A DNA stretch of 6,137 nucleotides from JBNKDD01 sp050288085. GTDB lineage: Bacteria; Chloroflexota; Anaerolineae; Aggregatilineales; UBA3940. The number at the start of each line of letters is the position of its first letter. Position 1 is the first letter of the stretch. The notes below the pieces were generated by a model that saw only the letters and a list, made by a program, of their open reading frames with translations, ran no database searches and was not told the origin of the DNA. Below, in pieces: positions 1 to 5,674 of this stretch. The stretch is from the NCBI GenBank assembly GCA_050288085.1, contig JBNKDD010000327.1, positions 1 to 6,137 of the forward strand. The letters run 5' to 3'. A program made the position numbers and the translations under genes.

Positions 1-293
1 AATTAAATGATAAACCATATGAGCACCCATTTTATTGGGCAAGCTTAACTTATACAGGCTATCCACAGTGATGGATCAAACAAGTGAAACTATTGGGGAT
101 GAGTAAATCTGGAATATAGCCCAAAAGTAGGGAAGCTGTCGTGAATGATAACTTGATTTGCATTATGGCTTAAGGGTAACAATCGACGGAAGAGCGCCCA
201 AACTGTTAAGAAAATGACCCTAAAAAGTTCTCTTTGTTGATTTGGAAATGGTAATCGTGTTGTATTGATGGACAGTTTTTCCATTCTCTTCCC
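1..293. other. Stretch without a confident gene
   Basis: Apart from one doubtful minus-strand ORF (90-284), I see no gene, RNA or repeat here. The composition is AT-rich compared with the right part of the window. The minus-strand reading after the stop of that ORF stays fairly protein-like for about 14 more codons before another stop, so this may be decayed coding sequence, but I cannot name a family. A single sequence at 59-67 resembles a DnaA box (CTATCCACA, one mismatch); standing alone it carries no weight. Confidence 0.4.
90..284 (-). CDS. Doubtful 64-codon ORF, unrecognised
   Basis: A 64-residue minus-strand reading frame with an ATG at 282-284. I do not recognise it. It contains a hydrophobic stretch around residues 22-37 (VIFLTVWALFRRLLPL) that could be a membrane segment or simply the core of a broken protein. 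Its start lies 10 bases from the edge of the inverted-repeat segment at 294-444, and after its stop codon the same frame continues for about 14 sensible codons. Both facts fit a fragment of a larger decayed gene, possibly of a mobile element, better than an intact small gene. No convincing ribosome binding site is separated from the ATG by a normal distance. Existence as a real gene is uncertain. Confidence 0.2.
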   Translation of the reverse strand: MEKLSINTTRLPFPNQQRELFRVIFLTVWALFRRLLPLSHNANQVIIHDSFPTFGLYSRFTHPQ

Positions 294-444
294 GGTGGTG
301 GTGACTCATTGACTGATGCAGGACTCCTCCTGCCCTAGTGTATAGGCAGTTCTTGTGCCAATCAGGTTCAAGCTCTACCTGGTTTTGAGCCATTCGCTCA
401 AGCTTTTAGATTAGAGGGCCATCAGTCAAAATGTCACCACTACC
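294..444. repeat. 151-bp segment bounded by 25-bp inverted repeats (MITE-like or paired IS ends)
   Basis: Plus-strand bases 294-318 and the reverse complement of 420-444 match at 21 of 25 positions. Both contain GTGGTGAC, then a 3-base variable core, then TTGACTGATG. The repeats face inward, like the ends of a small non-autonomous element. Inside are two perfect 6-bp hairpins: 318-323 with 328-333 (GCAGGA/TCCTGC) and 385-390 with 396-401 (TTGAGC/GCTCAA). No reading frame for a transposase lies between the repeats. The right-hand repeat overlaps the end of the transposase remnant (440-715), so the pair could also be IS termini brought together by decay. I see no clear target-site duplication outside the repeats. 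Confidence 0.55.
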
Positions 445-715
445 GGCTCTCGTAAGGCCTGGTGAGATGGTAGCAGCTTCGCCAACAGTGAACATAGAGG
501 AAGAGCGCTTCCTGTGATTTCGCCAACGATCAGGTTCTGCGACTTAAGGCGGTGATACCCTGCCGTATCGTCAGGTTCAGGCGCTCGATGAAAGAGGTCC
601 CATTTACGCCCGAGAAACCGAACTCAATGAGGGTCGAGTACAACTGCCACCACTTAGTAGATTATCCCTGCCGCTCAGCCAGATAGTCTGCCCAGCGGCT
701 ACCCGCATTGAAAAC
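440..715 (-). pseudogene. Degraded DDE transposase, C-terminal remnant
   Basis: One minus-strand frame from 715 to 440 reads as the C-terminal part of an IS transposase, interrupted by TAA (662-664), TGA (530-532) and finally TAG (440-442). The recognisable core reads STLIEFGFSG, then TSFIERLNLTIRQG, then SLAKSQ, then a CYHLTRPYES-like end. The FIERxNxTxR block followed by an aromatic 'YxxxxRPHxSL' block is the usual end of the catalytic domain in several IS families; the glutamate in FIER is probably the last acidic catalytic residue. The TGA sits where homologues have tryptophan (RRTW), consistent with a TGG to TGA mutation. No N-terminal half is present: the frame begins exactly at the 3' end of the group II intron, and the intron's other flank shows no matching transposase coding. 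Faint similarity may continue below 440, but I cannot fix it. Confidence 0.7.
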
Positions 716-717
716 AA

Positions 718-759
718 GTCGGGTAAGAGGTGCGCCGTTACCGACGCACTCTCCCCTAA
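718..759 (-). ncRNA. Group II intron domain VI and 3' splice site
   Basis: Read on the minus strand, GTGCG and CGCAC pair around a loop of 10 bases. The stem continues outward with a few G-T pairs to an unpaired A at 724, 7 nt from the last intron base at 718. That A is in the position of the branch-point adenosine that attacks the 5' splice site. The 3' end ACCCGAC ends in AY, as is usual for group II introns. The exon continues at 717 into the transposase remnant. Confidence 0.75.
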
Positions 760-793
760 GAACCGTGCGTGAGACTTTCACCTCACACGGCTC
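760..793 (-). ncRNA. Group II intron domain V (catalytic hairpin)
   Basis: The 34-nt minus-strand sequence starts GAGCCGTGTGAGG and ends CTCACGCACGGTTC, with a GAAA-type GNRA tetraloop between. It has the conserved length, the AGC catalytic triad near the base of the stem and the 2-nt bulge region. This is the best diagnostic element of a group II intron. The stop codon of the intron protein (TGA, 792-794) overlaps the first two bases of the hairpin, so translation ends on the edge of the ribozyme core. Confidence 0.92.
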
Positions 794-2510
794 AAGCCTT
801 CGCTAACGCCCCCTTGCAGGAACGCGGCTTCGTTACGGTCAATCCTTGGCTGTGGACTTTGTTGTGGCACGTTGGATGAAGCAATACGCGGTTTTCTGCT
901 CCGTCATGGCCGCCCATTACCCGATGAACGATGTGGTGATTGTGCCATCCCGTTATCTTGGTAATTTTCTGGTTACAAACTGGACAGATACCATTTTGCT
1001 CCATCCACAGATAGCGCAGTTTCCGTCGCCCCTGCAGGTCGTTTGCCATTTTCATTCCCAGGCGCACTTCAAAGTAGATTTCCCAATCGGGGTCGTAGGG
1101 ATTGGCTTCTGATTTGATACGCGTATGCCTGGTGATGGGTATTTTCGAAGCGCGTTTTAGCCATACGATTTGCTTCTTACCATTATCGTTTAGCTTTTCC
1201 CCAAAGAACGCCCATTTATAGTTATAGTGGGTTCCGAAATATTTGTCCATCACCCACTGACGTGTTTTCTTTGGATGTCTTCGTTTGGCCCATCGCCACA
1301 ATGCTTTCCAGATGGCATGGTCTACATAGGTGAAAACTCGTTTGCTTACCACATGTCGATGACTGTTGGCCCATCCGATGATTTTTGGGTTGAGTATCCC
1401 AATCAATGCCGCAGCACTGGTTCCCTGATTCTGGCGGATAACTTCTCGAATACCCGCCAGGAACCTTTTCACATTTTTCTTGGATGGTTTGATGAGTAGC
1501 TGTTTACGATAGCCGTATTTGCGTATCGTTTTTCCCAAGAAATCGAAACCAGCTTCTATATGGGTGATGATGGTTTTCTCTGGTGAAAGTTCCAACCCGC
1601 GTTCTCCTAGAAACTGTTCTACCAGGGGTTTGACTTCACATTCCAGTAGTTCTTGGGTTTCCCCGGTAATGATGAAGTCGTCCGCGTACCTCACCAGATA
1701 AACCTTTCCTTTACTTGATTTGTTGGGTCGTTGTGGAAATGCTTCCCGCAAGACTTGTTCCAGCCCATCAAGTGCTAGATTAGCCAGGGTGGGGGAGATT
1801 ATCCCGCCCTGGGGCGTTCCATCTACCGTTTCATAGAAGGCGTGTTTTTCCATGTAGCCCGCTTTCAACCACTTCCGCAAGATGGATTTATCCATTGGGA
1901 TATGCTCCAGCAACCAATCGTGGCTGATATTGTCAAAACAGGCGCGGATGTCGCCTTCCAGTATCCATTGGGCAGAGCCAGATTGATGAAGGATGGTGAA
2001 GCACTTTCCTATGGCATCTGCCGTTGATCGCTCTTTCCGAAACCCATAAGAGTTCGGATCAGCGAGTGTTTCGGCGACCGGATCGAGTGCGAGCAAATAT
2101 AACGCCTGCATCGCTCTGTCCTTCATCGTCGGAATACCTAAAGGGCGCATTTTACCGTTTGTTTTCGGGATGTATATACGCCGCAGCGGAAGGGGGTGAT
2201 AACCTCGTTGTTTCAGGTCGTGTATTGCCATCCACTTCTTCTCCGGGGTATCCCATACTACTTTGTCTACTCCCGGAGTTTTCTTGCCTTGATTTTCCGT
2301 CACTCGTCTGACAGCAAGAGCCTTGCCGCTAAATGAGTGGGTTAGCAGGTGTTGCAACGCTTTCACCTTGCCCCATCTGCCTTCCTTCGTTGCCTTCACG
2401 ATACGGGCTTGGAGCCGACGCACACTCTCCTGGACTGCACGCCAGTCAATGTCGTGCCAGCCTTCGGGTTTGTGGGAAACTGCACCAGCAGGTTCTAGCT
2501 CTGCCATCAT
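792..2510 (-). CDS. ltrA: Group II intron reverse transcriptase/maturase with HNH endonuclease (LtrA family)
   Basis: This 572-residue protein helps the intron RNA fold and splice (maturase) and copies it into DNA at new sites. The order is: N-terminal RT0-like region with WHDIDW near residue 18; RT fingers/palm about 75-330, with the motif EGDIRACFDNIS (Asp187) and the catalytic YADD at 275-278; maturase domain X about 340-440 containing WANSHRH; and a C-terminal HNH nuclease with CPVC (509-512), NHHIVH (524-529) and CHNKVH (548-553). All catalytic residues I can see are intact, and length is normal. The frame is open further, to a TTG at 2612, but ATG 2508-2510 is preferred: AAGGAAG lies 8 bases upstream (2519-2525) and homologues start a few residues before WHxIxW. 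A second ATG follows at once (2505-2507). The gene fills intron domain IV and stops at domain V. The HNH domain nicks the target's second strand. Confidence 0.93.
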   Translation of the reverse strand: MMAELEPAGAVSHKPEGWHDIDWRAVQESVRRLQARIVKATKEGRWGKVKALQHLLTHSFSGKALAVRRVTENQGKKTPGVDKVVWDTPEKKWMAIHDLKQRGYHPLPLRRIYIPKTNGKMRPLGIPTMKDRAMQALYLLALDPVAETLADPNSYGFRKERSTADAIGKCFTILHQSGSAQWILEGDIRACFDNISHDWLLEHIPMDKSILRKWLKAGYMEKHAFYETVDGTPQGGIISPTLANLALDGLEQVLREAFPQRPNKSSKGKVYLVRYADDFIITGETQELLECEVKPLVEQFLGERGLELSPEKTIITHIEAGFDFLGKTIRKYGYRKQLLIKPSKKNVKRFLAGIREVIRQNQGTSAAALIGILNPKIIGWANSHRHVVSKRVFTYVDHAIWKALWRWAKRRHPKKTRQWVMDKYFGTHYNYKWAFFGEKLNDNGKKQIVWLKRASKIPITRHTRIKSEANPYDPDWEIYFEVRLGMKMANDLQGRRKLRYLWMEQNGICPVCNQKITKITGWHNHHIVHRVMGGHDGAENRVLLHPTCHNKVHSQGLTVTKPRSCKGALAKA

Positions 2511-3010
2511 TTGCTTTGCTTCCTTTATCGGTTCGCCAAACTTTCTCGTGATGAAGACCAGTCGGAAGTCTGCTCGCTTTCGCGCCGGATGATGTTGTCT
2601 GGTTCGACGCAATCCGTATCCCGGCCATTACAGCCTGGCATTCGCTTTTTCCGACCTCCTTTACTCGCACGCCATCGGTCGGTCTTGCGACTTCCCTACC
2701 CTTTCGGGAGCAGTACGAGCTTACCGTGTTCCGTTTGAGTGACCGGATGGTTTAGGTGTCCCTCTTTCCGCCGAGAGTGTTGTTTGCCCATGACGGTGGA
2801 GCGAAAAGCCCCCGTACCCACTCTGTGCCTTTTTGGCCCAAGCCTATCAGCGTTCATTTGGCTTGTTTGTGATCACGACGTTTATCGAGGGTTCGCATGC
2901 GCTACCCATGCCATCCACCCTAGCCCCTAACCGCCCGAACACTGGCAGTAAAAGCCGCCCCTCACGGTTTGACTTCCAGCCTTTCGGCTGCGGGATACAT
3001 TAGTCGAAGG
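2511..3010 (-). ncRNA. Group II intron domains I-III (5' ribozyme part)
   Basis: These 500 bases have no credible gene; they are the structured 5' part of the intron RNA. On the minus strand I see a GNRA hairpin (CAGCC-GAAA-GGCTG, 2977-2990). I also see a 6-bp hairpin CAAGCC/GGCTTG around a 15-nt loop near 2840-2866, and blocks such as GAACACGGTAAGC, GGAAAAAGCGAATGCC and CTGTAATGG that resemble those of other CL introns. The pair CGACT (3002-3006) with AGTCG (2689-2693) would close domain I. I could not assign EBS1/IBS1 pairs with confidence. The 5' end is uncertain by several bases. Confidence 0.65.
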
Positions 3011-3022
3011 ATTGCTCATTAT

Positions 3023-3044
3023 CATCCCAGGAGAATTTGGGATG
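3023..3044. repeat. Short hairpin just outside the intron 5' end
   Basis: CATCCCA (3023-3029) and TGGGATG (3038-3044) form a perfect 7-bp stem with an 8-base loop. On the minus strand it lies downstream of the DUF2695 gene (stop at 3118) and about 13 bases before the intron's inferred 5' end. It could be a weak terminator remnant, but no T-run follows on either strand. A second small stem (3058-3062 with 3071-3075, CTGCT/AGCAG) lies beside it. Confidence 0.35.
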
Positions 3045-3117
3045 TCCTTCCAGGGTACTGCTGATGGGACAGCAGGTTTAGTCAGAAAAATCAGCCAAAC
3101 AATCACTCAAACGACTT

Positions 3118-3354
3118 TCACGTCGCACCCTCGCAATCACAATAGCCGCCACATGCCTCAAGTGCAGCAATATTGGCTTCAACTGGTAAGTTGTGCTGTT
3201 TCAGCCACTGGCGGGTCAGCTTGAGTGTGCCATCGCAATCCCAGTCAATGCCCTCAGGAGAATCTGGGGCATCAACAAAATTACAGCCATCTGGCCCCTT
3301 GAGATAATCATGGAGCTGCCGGAACTGCTGTTGTGTCATCAACTGAGCCTTCAT
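3118..3354 (-). CDS. DUF2695 family small protein
   Basis: This is a complete 78-residue protein with ATG at 3352-3354 and a strong ribosome binding site (GGAAGGG, about 5 bases upstream). The C-terminal half carries the family pattern: WDCDGTLKLTRQWL (38-51), then a helix, then GGYCDCE (69-75) close to the end. DUF2695 proteins are short, single-domain bacterial proteins of unknown function. The conserved cysteines (here Cys40, Cys72, Cys74) and acidic residues could bind a metal, but that is inference. It has no signal peptide or membrane segment, so is probably cytoplasmic. It lies 114 bases downstream of the vapC stop on the same strand, so it may be transcribed with the toxin-antitoxin pair. 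It is the last intact host-type gene before the intron. Confidence 0.75.
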   Translation of the reverse strand: MKAQLMTQQQFRQLHDYLKGPDGCNFVDAPDSPEGIDWDCDGTLKLTRQWLKQHNLPVEANIAALEACGGYCDCEGAT

Positions 3355-3374
3355 CTCATCCCTTCCTACACCAT

Positions 3375-3494
3375 TTAATCCTGCTCGATCTCACCAATTG
3401 AAGGAAGTTCTGCTTTCCAATTCACTTTTTCAAGTTGCTCAGGGTCATACTGAAATGCAATCCATCTCCTATTCAGAAGGTTGGAAGTCGCCAA
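3375..3494 (-). CDS. Possible 39-codon ORF overlapping the vapC 3' end
   Basis: A minus-strand frame ends at TAA 3375-3377 and reads clean protein-like sequence, ending RRWIAFQYDPEQLEKV then NWKAELPSIGEIEQD. The residue usage looks like real coding sequence, and the frame fills most of the gap between vapC and the DUF2695 gene. The start is unclear: the first candidate is a TTG at 3492-3494 inside vapC. An AGGAG (3465-3469) is followed only by the rare codon ATT (3459-3461). I do not recognise the family. It may be a genuine tiny gene in the operon, or the surviving 3' end of a gene whose front was removed when vapC arrived. Confidence 0.3.
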   Translation of the reverse strand: MATSNLLNRRWIAFQYDPEQLEKVNWKAELPSIGEIEQD

Positions 3495-3912
3495 GGGCTT
3501 TGATCGCTACACCAGCCTCGAGAGCAATGCGGGATTGCTTCTGATCAGCAGTGATCAGAGGAAGATTCAGATGCCGGGCAGTGACAATATACAGTGCATC
3601 ATAAACAGCCAGGTCATGCGCTACACTGAGATCAAAGGCTCCGTCGAGATATCTCTTTATGGGGTGAATGATTAAGGGTAAAGCCTGCAAATCAGCTACC
3701 GCCTGCTTTGCTGCCTGGTGGGCGATATTCTTCCATTTGACATGCTTCCATAAGACATTGATCGATTCAGCTAATCCTATCTCAAGGTAGTGGAGGTCAA
3801 ATTCATCCTCTTGAACCAACCGGGCAATTAAAGCATGGGCATTCTGCGTGTAGCTGTCCTGTACATAGATTTGCATCAGGGCACTGGTATCAATCACATA
3901 CCCCTCGCTCAT
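3469..3912 (-). CDS. vapC: PIN-domain toxin ribonuclease, VapC-like
   Basis: This 147-residue PIN domain protein has normal VapC length. The four acidic residues of the metal-dependent RNase site are all visible: Asp8 in VIDTSAL, Glu49 in LAESINVLW, Asp105 in VYDALYIVTARHLNLPL and Asp123 in ITADQK. VapC toxins cut specific RNAs (often tRNAs) and block translation unless held by the antitoxin. The ATG (3910-3912) overlaps the stop of the upstream small gene (TGA 3909-3911, giving ATGA), the standard arrangement for coupled antitoxin-toxin expression. Its place directly after segregation genes suggests a post-segregational killing role that stabilises the replicon. No truncation or frameshift is seen. 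The RNA target cannot be told from sequence. Confidence 0.9.
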   Translation of the reverse strand: MSEGYVIDTSALMQIYVQDSYTQNAHALIARLVQEDEFDLHYLEIGLAESINVLWKHVKWKNIAHQAAKQAVADLQALPLIIHPIKRYLDGAFDLSVAHDLAVYDALYIVTARHLNLPLITADQKQSRIALEAGVAIKALGDFQPSE

Positions 3913-4130
3913 TGATCGCGATCCTCTCGAATCATGTTAGCCAGGGATGGAGTACCCGGTTTGGGGATAATTAGATTCTGCTTAATGGATTCAATAACCG
4001 CCGATAGTGGGCGGTCGCTTTTTTGCTTATAGGGCTTGGGTTCATCGGCGTGAAGGCGTTGATCAACGGCAGCATTAATCAACTGAGTTAACTCTTGCAT
4101 AGACATATCACCGACACGTTCGTGGGTCAT
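3909..4130 (-). CDS. vapB: Probable antitoxin of the VapC-like toxin
   Basis: This small protein sits directly before the PIN toxin with an ATGA overlap. From ATG 4128-4130 it has 73 residues: a short amphipathic N-terminal part with MSMQELTQLINAAVDQRL (about 9-26), then a proline- and lysine-rich linker, then a C-terminal tail with SLANMIREDRD that could wrap the toxin. No textbook ribbon-helix-helix or AbrB fold is obvious, so identity rests mainly on context and length. Start choice: AGGAG at 4139-4143 lies 8 bases before this ATG. A longer frame opens at ATG 4188-4190, which overlaps the previous stop as TAATG and would add 20 residues by translational coupling; both starts may be used. 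It probably represses its own operon together with VapC. Confidence 0.7.
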   Translation of the reverse strand: MTHERVGDMSMQELTQLINAAVDQRLHADEPKPYKQKSDRPLSAVIESIKQNLIIPKPGTPSLANMIREDRDQ

Positions 4131-4138
4131 ACTGATCA

Positions 4139-4143
4139 CTCCT
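4139..4143 (-). promoter_or_regulatory. Ribosome binding site deciding the vapB start
   Basis: AGGAG on the minus strand, 8 bases before ATG 4128-4130. It favours the shorter vapB product over the ATG at 4188-4190, which has no comparable site and could only start by coupling to the preceding gene's stop. Confidence 0.6.
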
Positions 4144-4189
4144 AACAACCGGCTTTTCTCTATCGTAGCTGAAATGGGGCCTTTTTGCA

Positions 4190-4516
4190 TTATGAACGCT
4201 TCCCCAGATTGCCCAGCATCCTATCCAGTTTGTCACCATACTTTGCTTCGGCATCATTATCTGAAGCGTTTGTACTGGCCGGAGCCAGTGACTGCACACG
4301 CAGGCCACTCAAAGCCTTGTCTAGTTCATCGGCAATGACGTAGCGGAAATCCTCTGGATCGATAACGGATGCCTCCGGCTGCATGGCCTTCCGCAAAGCC
4401 GCCCGGACGATCTCGCTGCGCTGTCCCTTGGGTTGGGCTTCGATCCATGCGATGATATCGGCATCCCATTCCCCGTCCAGTTTGACCGTCAGATGATACT
4501 TCGAACGTTTATTCAT
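4190..4516 (-). CDS. Ribbon-helix-helix DNA-binding protein, likely ParR-like partner of the actin-like ATPase
   Basis: This 108-residue protein has ATG at 4514-4516 and GGAGG 7 bases upstream (GGAGGGGAG). The N-terminal 45 residues fit the ribbon-helix-helix fold: a beta strand KYHLTVKL (6-13), helix A DADIIAWIEAQ (18-28), a basic turn KGQRS (30-34) and helix B SEIVRAALRKAM (34-45). Dimers of such proteins place paired strands in the major groove at repeated short sites. The rest is a hydrophilic tail ending LDRMLGNLGKRS, a plausible place to touch a filament, as the ParR C-terminus does in known ParMRC systems. The gene follows the actin-like gene by 136 bases. That gap holds repeated GTAAGA/TCTTAC sites (4535-4647), the natural candidate target and operator. 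Alternatively it is just a CopG-type repressor of the downstream vapBC genes. Confidence 0.7.
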   Translation of the reverse strand: MNKRSKYHLTVKLDGEWDADIIAWIEAQPKGQRSEIVRAALRKAMQPEASVIDPEDFRYVIADELDKALSGLRVQSLAPASTNASDNDAEAKYGDKLDRMLGNLGKRS

Positions 4517-4534
4517 AGTCTCCCCTCCGCGATG

Positions 4535-4647
4535 GGATAAGAACGGATATTCCTCACATTTGGTGGTTCTTACCCGTTCTTACCCAATTCAGGTACGGTA
4601 AGAGCGGTTCTTACCACTTTATGAACCCGGTAAGAACCGCTCTTACC
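4535..4647. repeat. GTAAGA/TCTTAC array: candidate operator or centromere-like site
   Basis: The gap between the actin-like gene and the RHH gene carries about seven copies of one half-site. Two exact 19-bp units, GGTAAGAGCGGTTCTTACC (4597-4615) and its exact reverse complement (4629-4647), lie 13 bases apart. Each is itself a palindrome with 7-bp arms and a 5-base centre. Next to them are two abutting 10-bp copies of GTTCTTACCC (4566-4575 and 4576-4585) and one degenerate half-site GGATAAGAACGG (4535-4546). Repeated short half-sites in both orientations are what RHH dimers bind. The position directly before the RHH gene fits autoregulation; the number of sites fits a partition complex. The two 19-mers could also form a long hairpin in RNA, but no T-tract follows, so a terminator is less likely. 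I see no convincing promoter boxes. Confidence 0.75.
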
Positions 4648-4652
4648 CCATA

Positions 4653-5669
4653 TCAGGCCAATTCCCGCCACTGGCGCAGTCCGTAAAGCAGGAAACCTGT
4701 GGCATTGGCCATGGCGGCATCGGGCGCATAGACCGCCTGTTGGAAGAGCGGCTGGAGCCAGGGCTTGAGGGCCAGCGCCCCACCCCCGGCCAGGATCAGG
4801 CCGGTCAGGGTGCTCAAGTTCCACAGGGTACGAGCCTGGGCTTCAATCGAGCGGGCGATCGGATCAAGGTGCCCACTGACCAGGCCATTGAGCGGCTCCT
4901 TCTTGCCATCGATCACCAGCCAGCCGCGTCGCAGGGCGATCTCAATCTCATGGGGGGCATAGGTGACCCGGTAGTCGTCGAGCAAGGTCTTGTGAATCAT
5001 ATCGATGGCCGTGTGGACCCCGACCTCGATCGAGCCGGAGCGGGCTTCGATGTACTCCAATCCTTCGACTAAAATCAGGTCCGAGGTGAACTGGCCGATG
5101 TCGAGCACACCCACCCGACCTTCGACCAGGTCAAGAGCGGCAGTCTTCATCTGACCGCGCTCGTCGAGGATCAGGGAGAGCAGCGCCCCGAAGGGTTGCG
5201 GGACGACCAGCACATCTTCAACTTCCACCGTCAGGCTCCGCCCGTCGAGCAGGATGTGATGCTCGCCAAGCAGATGCTCGACCAGCTGGTGCGCATCGCG
5301 GTAGTAAGATACGGGTAAACCGGTCACCACCCGCACCCTGGCTTGTTCCAATCCAGGCAGCAGCATCGCGAAGGCGGCATCGGCCAGGTGGGTGGTGATC
5401 GGGTCATTGACCCGGTTGCGGTCGCGTGGGTTGCGGATCGCTCCCGGGCGTCCCTGCTTCGTCGCTAACTCGCCGACAAACAGGCTGCCCTCGGCGGTGT
5501 CATGCAGGGTCAGGCCGTTGGTGGCGACCGGTGCGCCGATATCCGCCTGGAAGCGGATGAACTCCGCCGGGGCGACCTTCGATTCAAAACAAGCTCGTTT
5601 TCCATTGCTGGCTACTGCTTTGCACAAGCCATAGCCAACGTCCAATCCAATTGTGGTCACTGAATTCAT
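4653..5669 (-). CDS. parM: Actin-like ATPase of the ParM/StbA (Alp) group, plasmid segregation
   Basis: This 338-residue protein has ATG at 5667-5669 and GGAGG 6 bases upstream. The actin-fold ATP site is visible in order: phosphate-1 loop GLDVGYGLCKAV (8-19, Asp10), connecting region with VVTGLPVSYY (114-123), phosphate-2 loop VLDIGQFTSDLILV (188-201, Asp190, Thr195, Asp197) and adenosine motif LILAGGGALALKPWL (291-305). A glutamine replaces one glycine seen in phosphate-2 of classic ParM. Proteins of this type polymerise with ATP and push or pull plasmid copies apart through an adaptor bound to centromere repeats. Length is normal, with no membrane segment. It is flanked by two different repeat arrays (5697-5801 upstream, 4535-4647 downstream) and followed by an RHH gene, the expected adaptor. 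The gene name is by family resemblance; chromosomal or phage actin homologues look alike. Confidence 0.85.
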   Translation of the reverse strand: MNSVTTIGLDVGYGLCKAVASNGKRACFESKVAPAEFIRFQADIGAPVATNGLTLHDTAEGSLFVGELATKQGRPGAIRNPRDRNRVNDPITTHLADAAFAMLLPGLEQARVRVVTGLPVSYYRDAHQLVEHLLGEHHILLDGRSLTVEVEDVLVVPQPFGALLSLILDERGQMKTAALDLVEGRVGVLDIGQFTSDLILVEGLEYIEARSGSIEVGVHTAIDMIHKTLLDDYRVTYAPHEIEIALRRGWLVIDGKKEPLNGLVSGHLDPIARSIEAQARTLWNLSTLTGLILAGGGALALKPWLQPLFQQAVYAPDAAMANATGFLLYGLRQWRELA

Positions 5670-5674
5670 TTTTA

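Larger units (their letters stand above)
718..3010 (-). mobile_element. Group II intron, chloroplast-like (CL) type, with its own reverse transcriptase
   Basis: The element runs on the minus strand from about 3010 to 718. Evidence: a canonical domain V (760-793), a domain VI with a bulged adenosine 7 nt from the 3' end, a 3' terminus in CCGAC at 718, and a full-length maturase/RT/HNH protein in domain IV. About 500 bases upstream of the protein carry GC-rich stems and GNRA-type loops typical of domains I-III. The 3' boundary is well supported. The 5' boundary is inferred: minus-strand CGACT at 3006-3002 can pair with AGTCG at 2693-2689 as the basal stem of domain I. The partner strand reads AAGTCGCA, which would call for a TGCGACTT start, yet the sequence reads CTTCGACTA. 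The first nucleotides (consensus GTGCG) are therefore changed or lost. Group II introns splice as ribozymes and move by target-primed reverse transcription. Confidence 0.85.

Noticed and set aside
59..67. DnaA-box-like CTATCCACA
   Set aside because: Single copy with one mismatch, no AT-rich unwinding element or replication gene nearby.
846..2592. Several plus-strand reading frames of 60-95 codons across the intron protein
   Set aside because: They lie antisense to a clear full-length RT/maturase, show no family features and lack ribosome binding sites; they are shadows of the minus-strand gene.
2605..2612. GGATTGC near 2612 is complementary to GCAATCC just outside the intron's inferred 5' end, a possible EBS1-IBS1 pair
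   Set aside because: It lies after domain I, close to the RT gene, where EBS1 is not found; a 7-base match over this distance can be chance.
2446..2670. Minus-strand frame of 74 codons beginning GTGCGAGTAAAGGAGG, first considered as the intron 5' end or an extra gene
   Set aside because: The GTGCG here lies inside the intron: conserved domain I-like sequence continues about 340 bases further upstream, and the frame overlaps the RT start in another frame.
4535..4647. CRISPR array
   Set aside because: Repeat units are short palindromic half-sites without regular unique spacers, and there are no cas genes.
4597..4647. Rho-independent terminator formed by the two 19-bp inverted units
   Set aside because: The stem is strong but no T-run follows on either strand, and additional unpaired copies of the same half-site point to protein binding.
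4570..5072. Overlapping frames on both strands within and beside the actin-like gene
   Set aside because: They are low-complexity products of G+C-rich coding sequence; the minus-strand frame at 4653-5669 has all the actin-fold motifs.
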